Assembly: GCF_007559425.1 (NCBI RefSeq)
Contig: NZ_VMHE01000015.1
Location: 1 to 55,241, forward strand
DNA length: 55,241 nucleotides
Source: Allobacillus salarius
GTDB taxonomy: Bacteria; Bacillota; Bacilli; Bacillales; Alkalibacillaceae
Reading direction: 5' to 3'
The stretch's first letter is position 1; each line of letters starts with the position of its first letter. A model generated the notes under the pieces. It worked only from the letters and a program-made list of their open reading frames with translations. It did no database searches and was not told the DNA's origin. A program made the translations under genes and the position numbers. Shown piece by piece: positions 17,968-28,225 of the stretch.

Positions 17968-20900
17968 ATGCTTAACTTTTTTAAAAAAATGAATCGAATA
18001 AAGCTAATTCTAATAGCAGTTTTGTTCCTTGTTCTATTATCTACGTTAAGAATTGGTTGGTTAGCCTTATTTTATGACGATGTAGATCAACCACAGATTC
18101 AAAAAGGTGAACTGGATTTAACTGAGTGGGATAGTTCAACAGAAGTAATAAATTTGGATGGCGAGTGGAAGTTCTTTCCGAATCATTTAACGACAACCGA
18201 CCAAGTTTCTAAGCATTTCGACTTTGTCCAGGTTCCAGGTGAGTGGGGAGACCATAGTGTTGATGAGAATGGGTCCCTTCCTAACTATGGCACCTATTAC
18301 TTGAAGTTAGTAATGGATTCAGCAGATGACAAAGTTTATAGTATTTCTGTTCCTAGTGTGAGGAATGCTTCAAAACTATATGTCAACGGAAAATTGTTGG
18401 GACAGTCAGGTGAAGTTGGTGATCATGAGAATGATTATGATGCGAAAAATGTTCCTTATACAGCTTCATTTACTACAGACGAAAACGGCGTGGCAGAAAT
18501 AATGCTTCAAGTCGCAAATTATCTAGAGCCTGAAAATGGTGCTATCTCTCGTTCTATACGATTTGGTGAAAGCTCAAACGTTCTTTCAGATAATCAAATT
18601 TCCTATTCGATGCAGTTAATTGTTTTCGTTGCTTTTATTATTTTCACTATTTTTTCAATTGGTGTTTATTTCATAAATGACCGTAAAGGGACGTATCTCC
18701 TTTTATCGTTTTTAGTTTTTTGTGTCATTGTAAATTATTCTTTAGGAAGTAATGAAAAACTATTAACCTATTGGTTGCAATTGGATTATAAATGGAATTT
18801 AAGAATCACAAATTTAGCGACCATTGGTATGATTTATTCGTTATGGACTTTTATCAAAGACTCATTTACATTTCCCAAAATAATACATAGAATAATTATT
18901 ACTATTAGTATAATTTCAATAATTACGGTCTTATTTTCTCCGTTAGTTTACTTACTTGATACGATGGATTATCTCAGTGGAATTTTAATTATTTCTCTTG
19001 TACTCATAATTGGTAGTTTATTTAAAAAAAGCAATATACAACGGGAAGAAACGATATGGATATTATTCGCATTATTAGCTTTATTGAACAGTTATATTTG
19101 GTGGGGGATTTGGAATGATCTTGAAATATATGTTTTCTTCTATCCTATAGATTTGCTTTTAGTCATAGGCTTTCTGGTAGTCATGTGGTTTATAATGTAT
19201 TTCAACATGCACAACAGAACAAAAGACCAGGCTTTGCGACTTACGAGAGTTGGTCAGGAAAAGGATGCATTCTTGGCTCGGACATCTCATGAATTAAGAA
19301 ATCCATTACATAGTATTTTGAACATAACAGAAATAACCTTAAATAGAAACAAAGGAATCATCGATCAGAAAAGTATAAAAGATTTAGAAAATGTTATCGT
19401 AGTGGGGAACAGATTAACTTATCTATTAGACGATTTATTTGAGATGGCTAATTTGAAAATAACAAAACCTACAATCCGAAAAAAAGCCTTCTATTTGCAA
19501 TCGATTGCTACGGGAATATTGGATATGTTTGACTCTACGATAGACAAAAAGAATGTGACTCTGAAGAACGAAATAAATGATGATTTACCACCGGTATTTG
19601 CAGATGAGAATAGAGTAATTCAGGTGATTTATAATTTAATTCATAATGCCGTTAAATTTACGGACGAAGGAGAAATTACTCTGAGTGCGCAAACGAATAG
19701 AAGTAAACAAGTAATTGTCACAGTTAAAGATACAGGCATTGGTATGAATAGCCGAGCTTTTGATAAAATGTTCCAACCATATGAACAAGGTGAAAACAAC
19801 ATTAACACAACAGAAGGTGGTCTTGGTCTAGGTCTTGCGGTTAGCAAAGAGTTGATTGAGTTACATGATGAAAAAATTTATGGAAATTCTGAAGAGGGTA
19901 TTGGGAGCGAGGTTTCTTTCACATTAACAATTAAACATGGAGAAAATGAGAATTTCAATCGAGATCAAACATCCTTAACAAACTTGGACAAATTTTATAT
20001 TAACAAAGAACATTCGATAAGCAATAATGAAGAATCTTCTACCGAAAAAGTTGCGAATGTTTTAATCATAGATGATGATCCAATCAACTTAACTGTTTTG
20101 CAATCATTGCTGTCTGGTGAGAATTATAAAATGGTCTGTGTTCAACACGGACGCGAATTGTTACGAAAAATAAATGCAGAACAATGGGACTTAATTATTA
20201 TGGATGTCATGATGCCAAATCTATCAGGCTATAACCTAACGACTAAAGTGAGAGAGCAGTTCAGCAAGACAGAATTACCTATTCTTTTGCTTACGGCAAG
20301 AAATAATCCAAAAGACATTGTTACGGGTTTCCAAGCAGGAGCCAATGATTACTTGACGAAGCCTGTGAATGGAAATGAACTTAAAGAGAGAGTCAGAAAC
20401 TTGATTAACATCAAAAAATCTACTGAAATTCAACTGAATTTAGAGTCAAAGTGGTTACAAGCACAAATCAAACCACATTTTATTTTTAATACATTGAATA
20501 CGATCAATGCATTAAGTGAGATCGATACGGATGAAATGAGACGTTTAATTGATGCATTTAGCGACTTTCTCAGAAGTAAATTTAATTTCACTGCGTATGA
20601 TGATTTAATCTCAGTTAAAGATGAGCTTTCAATTGTTCACTCATATACTTATATCGAAAAAGTTCGTTTTGGTGAAAGGCTAACTGTCCAATGGGAAATT
20701 GGCAATATTGAAGGGTTTAATATCCCACCTCTAACGATTCAGACGATTGTTGAAAATGCAGTTCATCATGGTGTAATGCAGAGAATTGAAGGCGGCGTAA
20801 TTACCATAAGAGTTTTCCAGAGAGGAAAACATCTTCGAATTGTTATAAAAGACAATGGAGTTGGAATGAATAAAGAAACTGTCCGTTCTATCACAGAAAC

Positions 20901-21090
20901 TACGGAGACAGGAGGTGTCGGTTTAGCAAACACGAATAAGAGATTAAAAATTAAGTTTCAGACCAACTTACAGATTAAAAGTATTCCTATGCAAGGAACG
21001 GTTGTTGCTTTTAATATTTATCAGGATGATTTATTGGAACAAAGCAGAATGAACGAAAGGAAGGAGATAAATGAAGTCTATACTCGTTGA
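17968..21090 (+). CDS. Hybrid sensor kinase: 7TMR-DISM sensor, HisKA kinase, receiver, LytS-type kinase
   Basis: A 1040-residue membrane sensor. After a first membrane segment comes an extracellular beta-rich domain (about 40-215, with LDGEWKFF and RNASKLYVNGKLLG) resembling 7TMR-DISM jelly-roll domains. Several more membrane segments follow (about 215-420). HisKA has H441 in SHELRNPLH, with an ATPase domain (HNAVKF near 556; GLGLGLAVSKEL). A receiver follows with D746 (IIMDVMMP) and LTKPVNG. A second, LytS/YesM-type kinase has H837 in QAQIKPHFIFNTLN and its own ATPase domain (VENAVHHG near 927; GGVGLANTNKRLK). Two kinase types around one receiver is unusual. It overlaps the next regulator by 20 bp, its obvious partner. 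The ligand is unknown. Confidence 0.9.
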   Translation: MLNFFKKMNRIKLILIAVLFLVLLSTLRIGWLALFYDDVDQPQIQKGELDLTEWDSSTEVINLDGEWKFFPNHLTTTDQVSKHFDFVQVPGEWGDHSVDENGSLPNYGTYYLKLVMDSADDKVYSISVPSVRNASKLYVNGKLLGQSGEVGDHENDYDAKNVPYTASFTTDENGVAEIMLQVANYLEPENGAISRSIRFGESSNVLSDNQISYSMQLIVFVAFIIFTIFSIGVYFINDRKGTYLLLSFLVFCVIVNYSLGSNEKLLTYWLQLDYKWNLRITNLATIGMIYSLWTFIKDSFTFPKIIHRIIITISIISIITVLFSPLVYLLDTMDYLSGILIISLVLIIGSLFKKSNIQREETIWILFALLALLNSYIWWGIWNDLEIYVFFYPIDLLLVIGFLVVMWFIMYFNMHNRTKDQALRLTRVGQEKDAFLARTSHELRNPLHSILNITEITLNRNKGIIDQKSIKDLENVIVVGNRLTYLLDDLFEMANLKITKPTIRKKAFYLQSIATGILDMFDSTIDKKNVTLKNEINDDLPPVFADENRVIQVIYNLIHNAVKFTDEGEITLSAQTNRSKQVIVTVKDTGIGMNSRAFDKMFQPYEQGENNINTTEGGLGLGLAVSKELIELHDEKIYGNSEEGIGSEVSFTLTIKHGENENFNRDQTSLTNLDKFYINKEHSISNNEESSTEKVANVLIIDDDPINLTVLQSLLSGENYKMVCVQHGRELLRKINAEQWDLIIMDVMMPNLSGYNLTTKVREQFSKTELPILLLTARNNPKDIVTGFQAGANDYLTKPVNGNELKERVRNLINIKKSTEIQLNLESKWLQAQIKPHFIFNTLNTINALSEIDTDEMRRLIDAFSDFLRSKFNFTAYDDLISVKDELSIVHSYTYIEKVRFGERLTVQWEIGNIEGFNIPPLTIQTIVENAVHHGVMQRIEGGVITIRVFQRGKHLRIVIKDNGVGMNKETVRSITETTETGGVGLANTNKRLKIKFQTNLQIKSIPMQGTVVAFNIYQDDLLEQSRMNERKEINEVYTR

Positions 21091-22198
21091 TGACGAAAAA
21101 CTAGCACTTGAGTACTTAGAGAACCAATTGATAAAAACAAAACAATATGAAATAATCGGTAAATTCACGAATCCATTAGACGCTAAAAGAATAATTGATA
21201 AACATAAAGTGGATGTATTATTTTTAGATATTGAAATGCCTCGTATAAACGGAATCGAATTCGCTGAAAAATTATTAGAAGACAATCCAGAGTTACAAAT
21301 TGTTTTTGTAACAGCTTATAATGAATATGCTGTGCAGGCTTTTGAATTAAATGCTGTTGATTATTTGTTGAAACCAATTAAATTAGAGCGTCTGCATAAA
21401 ACGACAGCTCGTTTAAATAGTGAAATAACTGAGCATACAAAAGAAATGCATGATAAAATTCAGATTCACTTATGTTATGAGCCAAAAATACTTGAAGGCA
21501 ATCAAGAAGTTCCCCTGAAATGGAGAACATATAAAGCTCAACAGGTTTTTTATTACTTAATTCACTGCCGAAATAGAATTGTGGCAAAAGAGGAGTTAAT
21601 TGAAATTTTATGGCCTTACTTTGAATTGGAGAAAGCAAATGCTCAATTGTATACAACAATCTATCAGGTAAGAAGAACTTTAAAAAGCTTAATAAACAAT
21701 ATAAAAATCGTGAACATTGGTGAAGGGTATAAAATAGAGTTAAAGAATGTAGCATTAGATATTGAGATATTTGAACGTTTCATAGAGAAAAATGAACCTA
21801 TGAATGAAAACACAATAAGTCAATATGAAAAAGTCATACAATTAGTTGATGGCGATTATTTGCAAGGTTTTGATTATACTTGGATCGATTATGAACAAAC
21901 AAGACTTCGATTTTTAACGATTTCTACAAAATCTAAAATGATTCAGTGGTATAGGGAGACTAGCGATATTGACTCAGCTTTAAAACATGCATATGACATA
22001 TATCAACGATACCCTCTAGAGGAAGAGGGATATTTTGAGCTAATGAAAACATTTGCAGTGACAAAGGATAGTAAAGCAGTGAAAAAATATTATAATGAGC
22101 TCAAACTGATGTTGGAAAAAGAGCTAGCTGTTGAACCAAGCTTTAAAATTCAGCATTGGTATAACGATTGGATCCAAAATTTCAATTACACGACCTGA
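21071..22198 (+). CDS. SARP-type response regulator (REC, winged helix, BTAD)
   Basis: A 375-residue transcription factor. The receiver (1-120) has acidic D7, D8, the phosphorylatable D53 in FLDIEMP and the lysine in YLLKPIK. A winged-helix DNA-binding part (about 125-220; NRIVAKEELIEILWPYF, TTIYQVRRTLK, GEGYKIEL) is followed by a helical BTAD domain (about 225-370) as in Streptomyces antibiotic regulatory proteins. The gene starts within the kinase end, so the two are translationally coupled. The next gene is the adhesin, which is the likely target, with the sortase after it. LytTR is the more usual output for LytS-type kinases, so this pairing is notable. Confidence 0.9.
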   Translation: MKSILVDDEKLALEYLENQLIKTKQYEIIGKFTNPLDAKRIIDKHKVDVLFLDIEMPRINGIEFAEKLLEDNPELQIVFVTAYNEYAVQAFELNAVDYLLKPIKLERLHKTTARLNSEITEHTKEMHDKIQIHLCYEPKILEGNQEVPLKWRTYKAQQVFYYLIHCRNRIVAKEELIEILWPYFELEKANAQLYTTIYQVRRTLKSLINNIKIVNIGEGYKIELKNVALDIEIFERFIEKNEPMNENTISQYEKVIQLVDGDYLQGFDYTWIDYEQTRLRFLTISTKSKMIQWYRETSDIDSALKHAYDIYQRYPLEEEGYFELMKTFAVTKDSKAVKKYYNELKLMLEKELAVEPSFKIQHWYNDWIQNFNYTT

Positions 22199-22223
22199 AT
22201 TATTTAAATAATGATGATTAAAG

Positions 22224-22262
22224 AAGTTGGTTGCACTAAAAACGTGCAATCAACTTTTTTTA
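22224..22262 (+). terminator. Terminator of the kinase-regulator operon
   Basis: aagttggttgcac and gtgcaatcaactt pair with one bulged base, followed by a run of T. It separates the regulatory genes from the adhesin promoter. Confidence 0.85.
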
Positions 22263-22283
22263 TTCCAAATCTGTACAGTTTTT

Positions 22284-22342
22284 GTATATGGGTACATAGT
22301 ACCTTTCGTATATGTGGAATTTTTCTTTGCATTAATTATAAT
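22284..22342 (+). promoter_or_regulatory. Activator-dependent adhesin promoter with direct repeats
   Basis: TATAAT at 22337-22342 is a perfect -10, but 17 bp upstream (22314-22319, gtggaa) there is no -35. Just upstream lie two GTATATG copies (22284-22290 and 22308-22314) 24 bp apart, the second ending where the -35 should be. Between them is the palindrome ggtac-ata-gtacc (22291-22303). SARP regulators bind direct repeats near the -35, so I infer that the adjacent regulator binds here. Confidence 0.55.
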
Positions 22343-22388
22343 GCAACGTTTTTCAAAATAAATAATACATAGAAGGGGATTGTAAAAA

Positions 22389-25300
22389 TTGAAAAAAACA
22401 CTAAGATTGTCCATCGTATTTCTTTTGTTTTTTCAAACGTTGACAATCAGTACAGGGGTCCATAGTGAGACACTAACAGAAAGTGCTGACCAAAGCGTTG
22501 TGACCGATGTTTCTGTGACACATGCTGAAGAAGAATCTGAACCCTCAATATTACACGTGAGTTGGTCTGTGAGAGGTTTGGATGTAGCGAGTGATTATAC
22601 AGAATCTATTAAACTTCCAGAACAGATGAGTATTCATCAAGAACAAAATGGTGTTCTTGTTACGGAGAAAGAAGAGGTTGGTACGTATACGGCCACAGAG
22701 GAAAATATTTTAGAAATTAGCTTCAATGAAAACATTGAAAAATTTCCTGAAGCAGGAAATACATTTGATCTTCATGGCTATGTGACGTTAAGCGAAGAGA
22801 ATACAGAAGTTGAAGAAAGTAAACCGAATGAAGAACTAGTGAAATCCGAAAAAGAAAATTTAGAATCCGAAGAAGAAAAATCGAACAAAACACTTGAAGA
22901 CACGGAAGAAACAAATAAAAAGTTAGAAGAAAATCAAAATAATATTTCTGAAGAAAAAGAACTAACTTCTAAAGATTCTTCACAATATAAGAAAGCAAAT
23001 CAATCTATCCAGGCTATTATTGATGAAAATATTATTACGGATGTAAATTTATCAATGTTGGATGAAAATGGTCAGTCTACAATCTTGCAGCCTGATGAAG
23101 AAATAAAAGTAAATAATCCATATGATGCTTTCAAAGTGGAATTAGCTTATGACTTTGCTTTACCGAATGGCCACAGTTATAAAGACGGATCCACTTATAC
23201 AATCGAAATTCCCGAACTTTTCAATGTATTAGCTAATCCTGAACCTATTCCTTTGAAGCAAGAATCAGGAGTGCAATTCGGCTCTTTTATAGTTACCAAT
23301 AATAATGAAATTAAAATAACATTTAATGATGAAATAGAGAAGAAATCAAATATTTCAGGTTATATAAATTTAGAATCTGAATTTGATGCTCATTATAAAG
23401 ATTCGGCAGAAACAGAGATAAACTTTCCGATAAAAGGTGAGAGCACAATAACATATCCAATTAAGTTCGTTCCTAGCGGTTCATCAATTGATAAGATTGG
23501 TGTTCCTAATAAATCGTATAATACCGAAACAATCACATGGACGGTAGATTTTAATAAGGATTTGCAAGAAATCAACAATGCAACCTTAGAGGATATCTTG
23601 GAAGGTGATCACTCTTACGTTGCTGGAACGTTGGAAGTATATCAGTTATCGATGAATTCGGATGGAAGTATTGATGAAACGAAGACTCAAAGATTAGACA
23701 ATCATGGTTTCGGTAATGAGTTTCCGCTAATTTTTGGTGACATCGATTCAGCTTATAGAATTAAATATGATACGAAAATTAATGATAACAAAGGTGAAAA
23801 ATACAAAAATACTGCAGTATTAACAGGGGAAGAGTTAGGTGAAGATGGTATTAAAGCGTCTGCTACGGTTGACGTAAAGCGCGGCAAACCTCTTGAAAAA
23901 AAATCAAGCGATTATGACAATGTTACACAAACGATTGAATGGGAAGTTAAATATAATTATGATGAAAAGAAGATCCCCCAAAATAAAGCGAAATTGACAG
24001 ATCAATTCGGTATTAATCAAGAACTTGTAGATGATAGTTTTATCGTAAAACAAGTAGAAATTGACCCAGATACAGGTAAAGAGATAGGTGCAACCGATAT
24101 AGACGCTGCTGATTATCAGGTTACTAAAAATGGGACCGGCTTTGATTTTCAGTTCAACAGTGACATAGAGACCGCATACAAAGTCATTTATCGAACGACC
24201 GCTGTTGACCGAATCAATAATAATAATAAAGTCACAAACAAAATCTCTGATGAGTTTGGAAATGAAAATGAAGGCAGTAGAGATATTCATCAAGGTATTT
24301 TGATTAAGTCTCATGTTAACAACACGAATTACGATACGAAAGAAACGGATTGGCGTGTTGTCATAAACCGAGATGAATATGTGATGGAAAAAGTTTTGTT
24401 TACCGATGAATTGCCAGAAGGGTTTACACCGAAGAATATAGTCATTAAACATGGCGAAGAAACGCTAGAAGAAGGAAAAGATTTTACGTATAAGTTCAAA
24501 AGTGATGAAAGAAAGATCAATATTGCTTTCACTGAGAATATTACAAAAAAGGTAATTATCACATACACTACGCAAATCGATTTCGATCAGGTCAATCCAA
24601 ATGATGTGAAGTATACCAATAGTGCTTACCTTGAGTGGATTGACGATAGCGGTTCTAAAATTACCAAAGAAGGAAATGCCACGTTTAATCCTGATCAGTA
24701 TACGAAACAAAATGGATTCAAGGGTGCTCAATATAATCCGGTAACAAAAGAAATTAAATGGACGATTGGTGTGAATTACAACAAAACGACGGTAGAAAAT
24801 GCAATTGTCGAAGATTTTATTTTAGGTGAGCAGAATTTTGACATAGACAATGTCAAAGTTTATGAGATGGAATTAACAGGAAAGGCGAACGGATACCGAA
24901 AAGGAAATGAAGTCGAAAACCCAGCAATTAAAGAGGCAACCAATGAAAACGGTGACTCTGGTTTTCAAGTGGAATTAGGGGAGATTAACACACCATATAT
25001 TATTGAATATACCACTGATTTAAATGGGTTGTTGGTTGAGGGTAGCTACGATAATAAAGCAATCTTGCTGGATGGAGATCAAGTTAAAAATGAGTTAAAA
25101 GCATCTGTACAACCGATTCATGGCGGAGAGTATACGGATAAAAATGCATCTCAAAATAAAGAAAATCCAAGAGTCGTCAATTGGAATGTAAACATTAATT
25201 TCGCACAATCAACGGTAACAGATTTAAAAATAGAAGATACACCGAGCATCAACCAAGCATTAGTAGAAGATAGCGTTAAACTTTATGGAACAACTGTGAC

Positions 25301-28160
25301 GGAAAAAGGAATTTCGAAAGATACTGAAAAGCTTCTTCAAGAAGGTGAAGATTATACGTTGACTGTTGTTGAAAATGAACAAGGTCAATATACATTCACG
25401 ATTGATTTCAATGAAGATAAAATAGATCGGGCTTATGTCCTGGAGTATGACACTTATATTTTATATAAAGATGATGGTATGATTTCCAATGATGCAAAGT
25501 TCTTTGCTAATGAAACCACATCTTTAGATACAGATGACACTTATTCCAATCAAATCAATTTATCGAATATAAGTGGTGGTATCGACGGTGAAGTGGGAAG
25601 TTTAACGATCACAAAAACGGACCATAATGACCATTCAAAACGATTGAGCGGAGCTGTATTCGAGCTTTATGACGAAACAGGCGAAGTACTTTTAAATTCT
25701 AAAACAACAAATCAAGAAGGCATCGTCACTTTCAAGAACCTACTATACGGTGACTATCTATTGAAAGAATCGAAAGCTCCTGAAGGTTATGTTGTTGGCA
25801 TTAATGATCAACAAACGGTAACAGTTGATAATAAAGCGACTAAGCTAGAAGTAAAGAATAAAGAGATTATCCATGAAGTTGAGTTAACAAAAGTGGATGA
25901 AGCAAATCAAGAAACTCTGAAAGGTGCCGTTTTTGAACTTTATGAAAAAGAAAGTTCGACACTTTTAGGTACGTTTACCACTGATGAAGATGGTCGCATT
26001 TTTGTAAAAGAACTGTCACCGGGTGAACATTATTTTATTGAGAAAGAAGCACCTGATGGCTATTTATTAGATGAAAAACCAATTTCATTCACGATTGATG
26101 AAAAAGCAACAGAAACGGTCCAAGTTCAAGCAGAAAATACGGCAATAGAGACGACAACCATTCAAGGGACTAAGACTTGGAAAGATGATGATTCTGTAGA
26201 TCGTCCAGAGACAATTATAGTTAAACTTCTGCAAAATGGTGATGTTTATGAATCAAAAGAGGTAAGCGAACAAACAAATTGGGCATATACCTTTAAGGAT
26301 ATTCCTGTTACAGATGACTTATTAAATGAGTATGACTATCGAATTGAAGAGCAACGTGTAGAAGGTTATCAAACAACAATAGACGGTTACGATTTAACCA
26401 ATCTTCGTGTCGGAAAGATATCCGTAGAAGGCAATAAAATTTGGTTGGACGATAACTCAGTGGATCGACCAGAATCCATTACGGTTAAATTATTGCAAAA
26501 TGATGAAGTTATTGACTCGCAAGAAGTTACGGCAGAAAACCAATGGGAATATCGTTTTGTCGATTTGGATCAATATGATGAAAACGGAGTAGCGTTTGAA
26601 TATACTGTTGACGAAGAACCGATTGAAGGTTACGAAAAAACAATTGAAGGTTATGATATAACAAACCTTCGAGTAGGAACTACAGACATCTCAGGGACAA
26701 AAACATGGAAAGATGATCAGTCTTCTGAGAGACCAGAATCTATTGAAGTTCAATTACTTCAAAATGGTAAAAAAATTCGCTCTCAAGATGTCTCGGCAGA
26801 CAGTGACTGGAACTACCAATTTACAGACTTAGATCAATTTGACGAAAGCGGGGTTCTTTATAATTATTCTATTTCAGAGGCTCCGATTCACGGTTATAAA
26901 ACAATTGTAAATGGTTTTGACCTGACGAACGTACGCACCGGAAAAACAGATATATCTGGCATAAAAACATGGCAAGACAACGATGCAACAGATCGACCAG
27001 AATCCATTACGGTCAATTTATTGCAAAATGGTGTTGTAGTGGATGAAGTCACAACTACAGCTGAAAATAACTGGGCTTACACTTTTGAAGAGCTTGATCA
27101 GTATGATGAAGATGGAGTTCTTTATGAATATACAATTGAAGAAGAACACGTGTCAGGTTATGTTGCAGAAGTAGATGGATACGACATTACGAACACAAGA
27201 TCAGAACAAAGAAACATTCAAGTCACAAAGAGCTGGCTTGACGCGGAATCTGAAAAACGTCCAAGTGCAATAACGGTTAATCTCTTACGTAATGGTGAAA
27301 TATTTAAAACAGTAGAGTTGACTAAAGACAATAAATGGACTTTTGTATTTGAAAGTATAGAAGCTTTTGATGAAAAGGGTATGCCTTATTCATTTACGGT
27401 GGAAGAAGAGTCAGTTGAAGGTTATCAAACATCGTTGAAAGGTTTTGATATTACAAATCTCAGAGTCGGGGAGATTGATATATCAGGCACAAAAACATGG
27501 TTAGACGACCAATCTGCTGACCGTCCAAGTGAGATAAAAATTGATTTACTTCAAAACGGAACAGTGATCGACACAGCTTTAGTTACATCGAAAGATAATT
27601 GGACATATAGCTTTAATAACCTTGATGAATTTGATGATGAAGGTGTGCCTTATCACTATGAAGTCCAAGAACAAGAAGTAGCTGGTTATGTATCAAAAGT
27701 GAACGGATATGACATTACAAATATTCGTTCTGAACTGACATCGATCGAAGTGAGTAAAGTATGGGTAAATGATGAAAAACAAGATCGCCCTGAATTTATT
27801 ACTGTTAATCTTTTACAAAACGGAGAAGTTATAAAAACGGTCGATATTTCAGAAGAAGATCAGTGGTCTTACGTTTTCGCAAATTTAGATAAATATAACG
27901 AAAATGGGGAAGAATATAAATATACTATAAATGAAATTCCTGTTGAAGGTTATGATGTAACAATTGAAGAATCTGCTAATAGCTTTGTCATTACGAATAC
28001 AAAGGATACTAGTTCAGTAGAGTCAGAAAAAGACGAATCAATTTTACCTAAAACCGGAGACCGTTCTAATACACAATCAATCATAATTGGTCTGCTATTA
28101 ATCATCTTAGCCGGTGCAATAGTAATCGTTTCAAACAGGAAAAAAAAGCCTACTGAATAA
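22389..28160 (+). CDS. LPXTG-anchored adhesin with collagen-binding-like and seven CnaB domains
   Basis: A 1923-residue surface protein. A signal peptide (1-27) precedes a short domain and an acidic Glu/Lys/Asn-rich linker (about 140-200). Several collagen-binding-like beta domains follow (about 210-1065), then two SpaA-type domains (about 1070 and 1163; GSLTITKTD, LSGAVFELYD, EAPDGYLL). Seven CnaB repeats of about 88 residues run from about 1256 to 1875, each with a GTKTW-like start, RPESI, LLQNG and GYDITN-like end. LPKTGD is near 1886, followed by a membrane helix and RKKK tail. Lys/Asn/Glu sets suggest self-forming isopeptide bonds. TTG start follows gaagggga. It is the substrate of the next gene, a sortase, by position. 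Confidence 0.93.
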   Translation: MKKTLRLSIVFLLFFQTLTISTGVHSETLTESADQSVVTDVSVTHAEEESEPSILHVSWSVRGLDVASDYTESIKLPEQMSIHQEQNGVLVTEKEEVGTYTATEENILEISFNENIEKFPEAGNTFDLHGYVTLSEENTEVEESKPNEELVKSEKENLESEEEKSNKTLEDTEETNKKLEENQNNISEEKELTSKDSSQYKKANQSIQAIIDENIITDVNLSMLDENGQSTILQPDEEIKVNNPYDAFKVELAYDFALPNGHSYKDGSTYTIEIPELFNVLANPEPIPLKQESGVQFGSFIVTNNNEIKITFNDEIEKKSNISGYINLESEFDAHYKDSAETEINFPIKGESTITYPIKFVPSGSSIDKIGVPNKSYNTETITWTVDFNKDLQEINNATLEDILEGDHSYVAGTLEVYQLSMNSDGSIDETKTQRLDNHGFGNEFPLIFGDIDSAYRIKYDTKINDNKGEKYKNTAVLTGEELGEDGIKASATVDVKRGKPLEKKSSDYDNVTQTIEWEVKYNYDEKKIPQNKAKLTDQFGINQELVDDSFIVKQVEIDPDTGKEIGATDIDAADYQVTKNGTGFDFQFNSDIETAYKVIYRTTAVDRINNNNKVTNKISDEFGNENEGSRDIHQGILIKSHVNNTNYDTKETDWRVVINRDEYVMEKVLFTDELPEGFTPKNIVIKHGEETLEEGKDFTYKFKSDERKINIAFTENITKKVIITYTTQIDFDQVNPNDVKYTNSAYLEWIDDSGSKITKEGNATFNPDQYTKQNGFKGAQYNPVTKEIKWTIGVNYNKTTVENAIVEDFILGEQNFDIDNVKVYEMELTGKANGYRKGNEVENPAIKEATNENGDSGFQVELGEINTPYIIEYTTDLNGLLVEGSYDNKAILLDGDQVKNELKASVQPIHGGEYTDKNASQNKENPRVVNWNVNINFAQSTVTDLKIEDTPSINQALVEDSVKLYGTTVTEKGISKDTEKLLQEGEDYTLTVVENEQGQYTFTIDFNEDKIDRAYVLEYDTYILYKDDGMISNDAKFFANETTSLDTDDTYSNQINLSNISGGIDGEVGSLTITKTDHNDHSKRLSGAVFELYDETGEVLLNSKTTNQEGIVTFKNLLYGDYLLKESKAPEGYVVGINDQQTVTVDNKATKLEVKNKEIIHEVELTKVDEANQETLKGAVFELYEKESSTLLGTFTTDEDGRIFVKELSPGEHYFIEKEAPDGYLLDEKPISFTIDEKATETVQVQAENTAIETTTIQGTKTWKDDDSVDRPETIIVKLLQNGDVYESKEVSEQTNWAYTFKDIPVTDDLLNEYDYRIEEQRVEGYQTTIDGYDLTNLRVGKISVEGNKIWLDDNSVDRPESITVKLLQNDEVIDSQEVTAENQWEYRFVDLDQYDENGVAFEYTVDEEPIEGYEKTIEGYDITNLRVGTTDISGTKTWKDDQSSERPESIEVQLLQNGKKIRSQDVSADSDWNYQFTDLDQFDESGVLYNYSISEAPIHGYKTIVNGFDLTNVRTGKTDISGIKTWQDNDATDRPESITVNLLQNGVVVDEVTTTAENNWAYTFEELDQYDEDGVLYEYTIEEEHVSGYVAEVDGYDITNTRSEQRNIQVTKSWLDAESEKRPSAITVNLLRNGEIFKTVELTKDNKWTFVFESIEAFDEKGMPYSFTVEEESVEGYQTSLKGFDITNLRVGEIDISGTKTWLDDQSADRPSEIKIDLLQNGTVIDTALVTSKDNWTYSFNNLDEFDDEGVPYHYEVQEQEVAGYVSKVNGYDITNIRSELTSIEVSKVWVNDEKQDRPEFITVNLLQNGEVIKTVDISEEDQWSYVFANLDKYNENGEEYKYTINEIPVEGYDVTIEESANSFVITNTKDTSSVESEKDESILPKTGDRSNTQSIIIGLLLIILAGAIVIVSNRKKKPTE

Positions 28161-28173
28161 CACGTTAGTATGA

Positions 28174-28207
28174 TAAAAGCCTGGCCTTTATTGGCTGGGC
28201 TTTTGTT
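28174..28207 (+). terminator. Leaky terminator between adhesin and sortase
   Basis: aaaagcctggcc (28174-28185) and ggctgggctttt (28192-28203) pair over 12 bp with two G-T wobbles, followed by gtt. The sortase has no obvious promoter of its own in the 65-bp gap, so this hairpin likely keeps sortase expression below that of the adhesin. Confidence 0.65.
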
Positions 28208-28225
28208 AAAAAGGAGCAATAAGAA

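Noticed and set aside
22723..24731. Long minus-strand open frames inside the adhesin
   Set aside because: They are shadows of the adhesin's Lys/Glu/Asn-rich coding strand, without ribosome sites.
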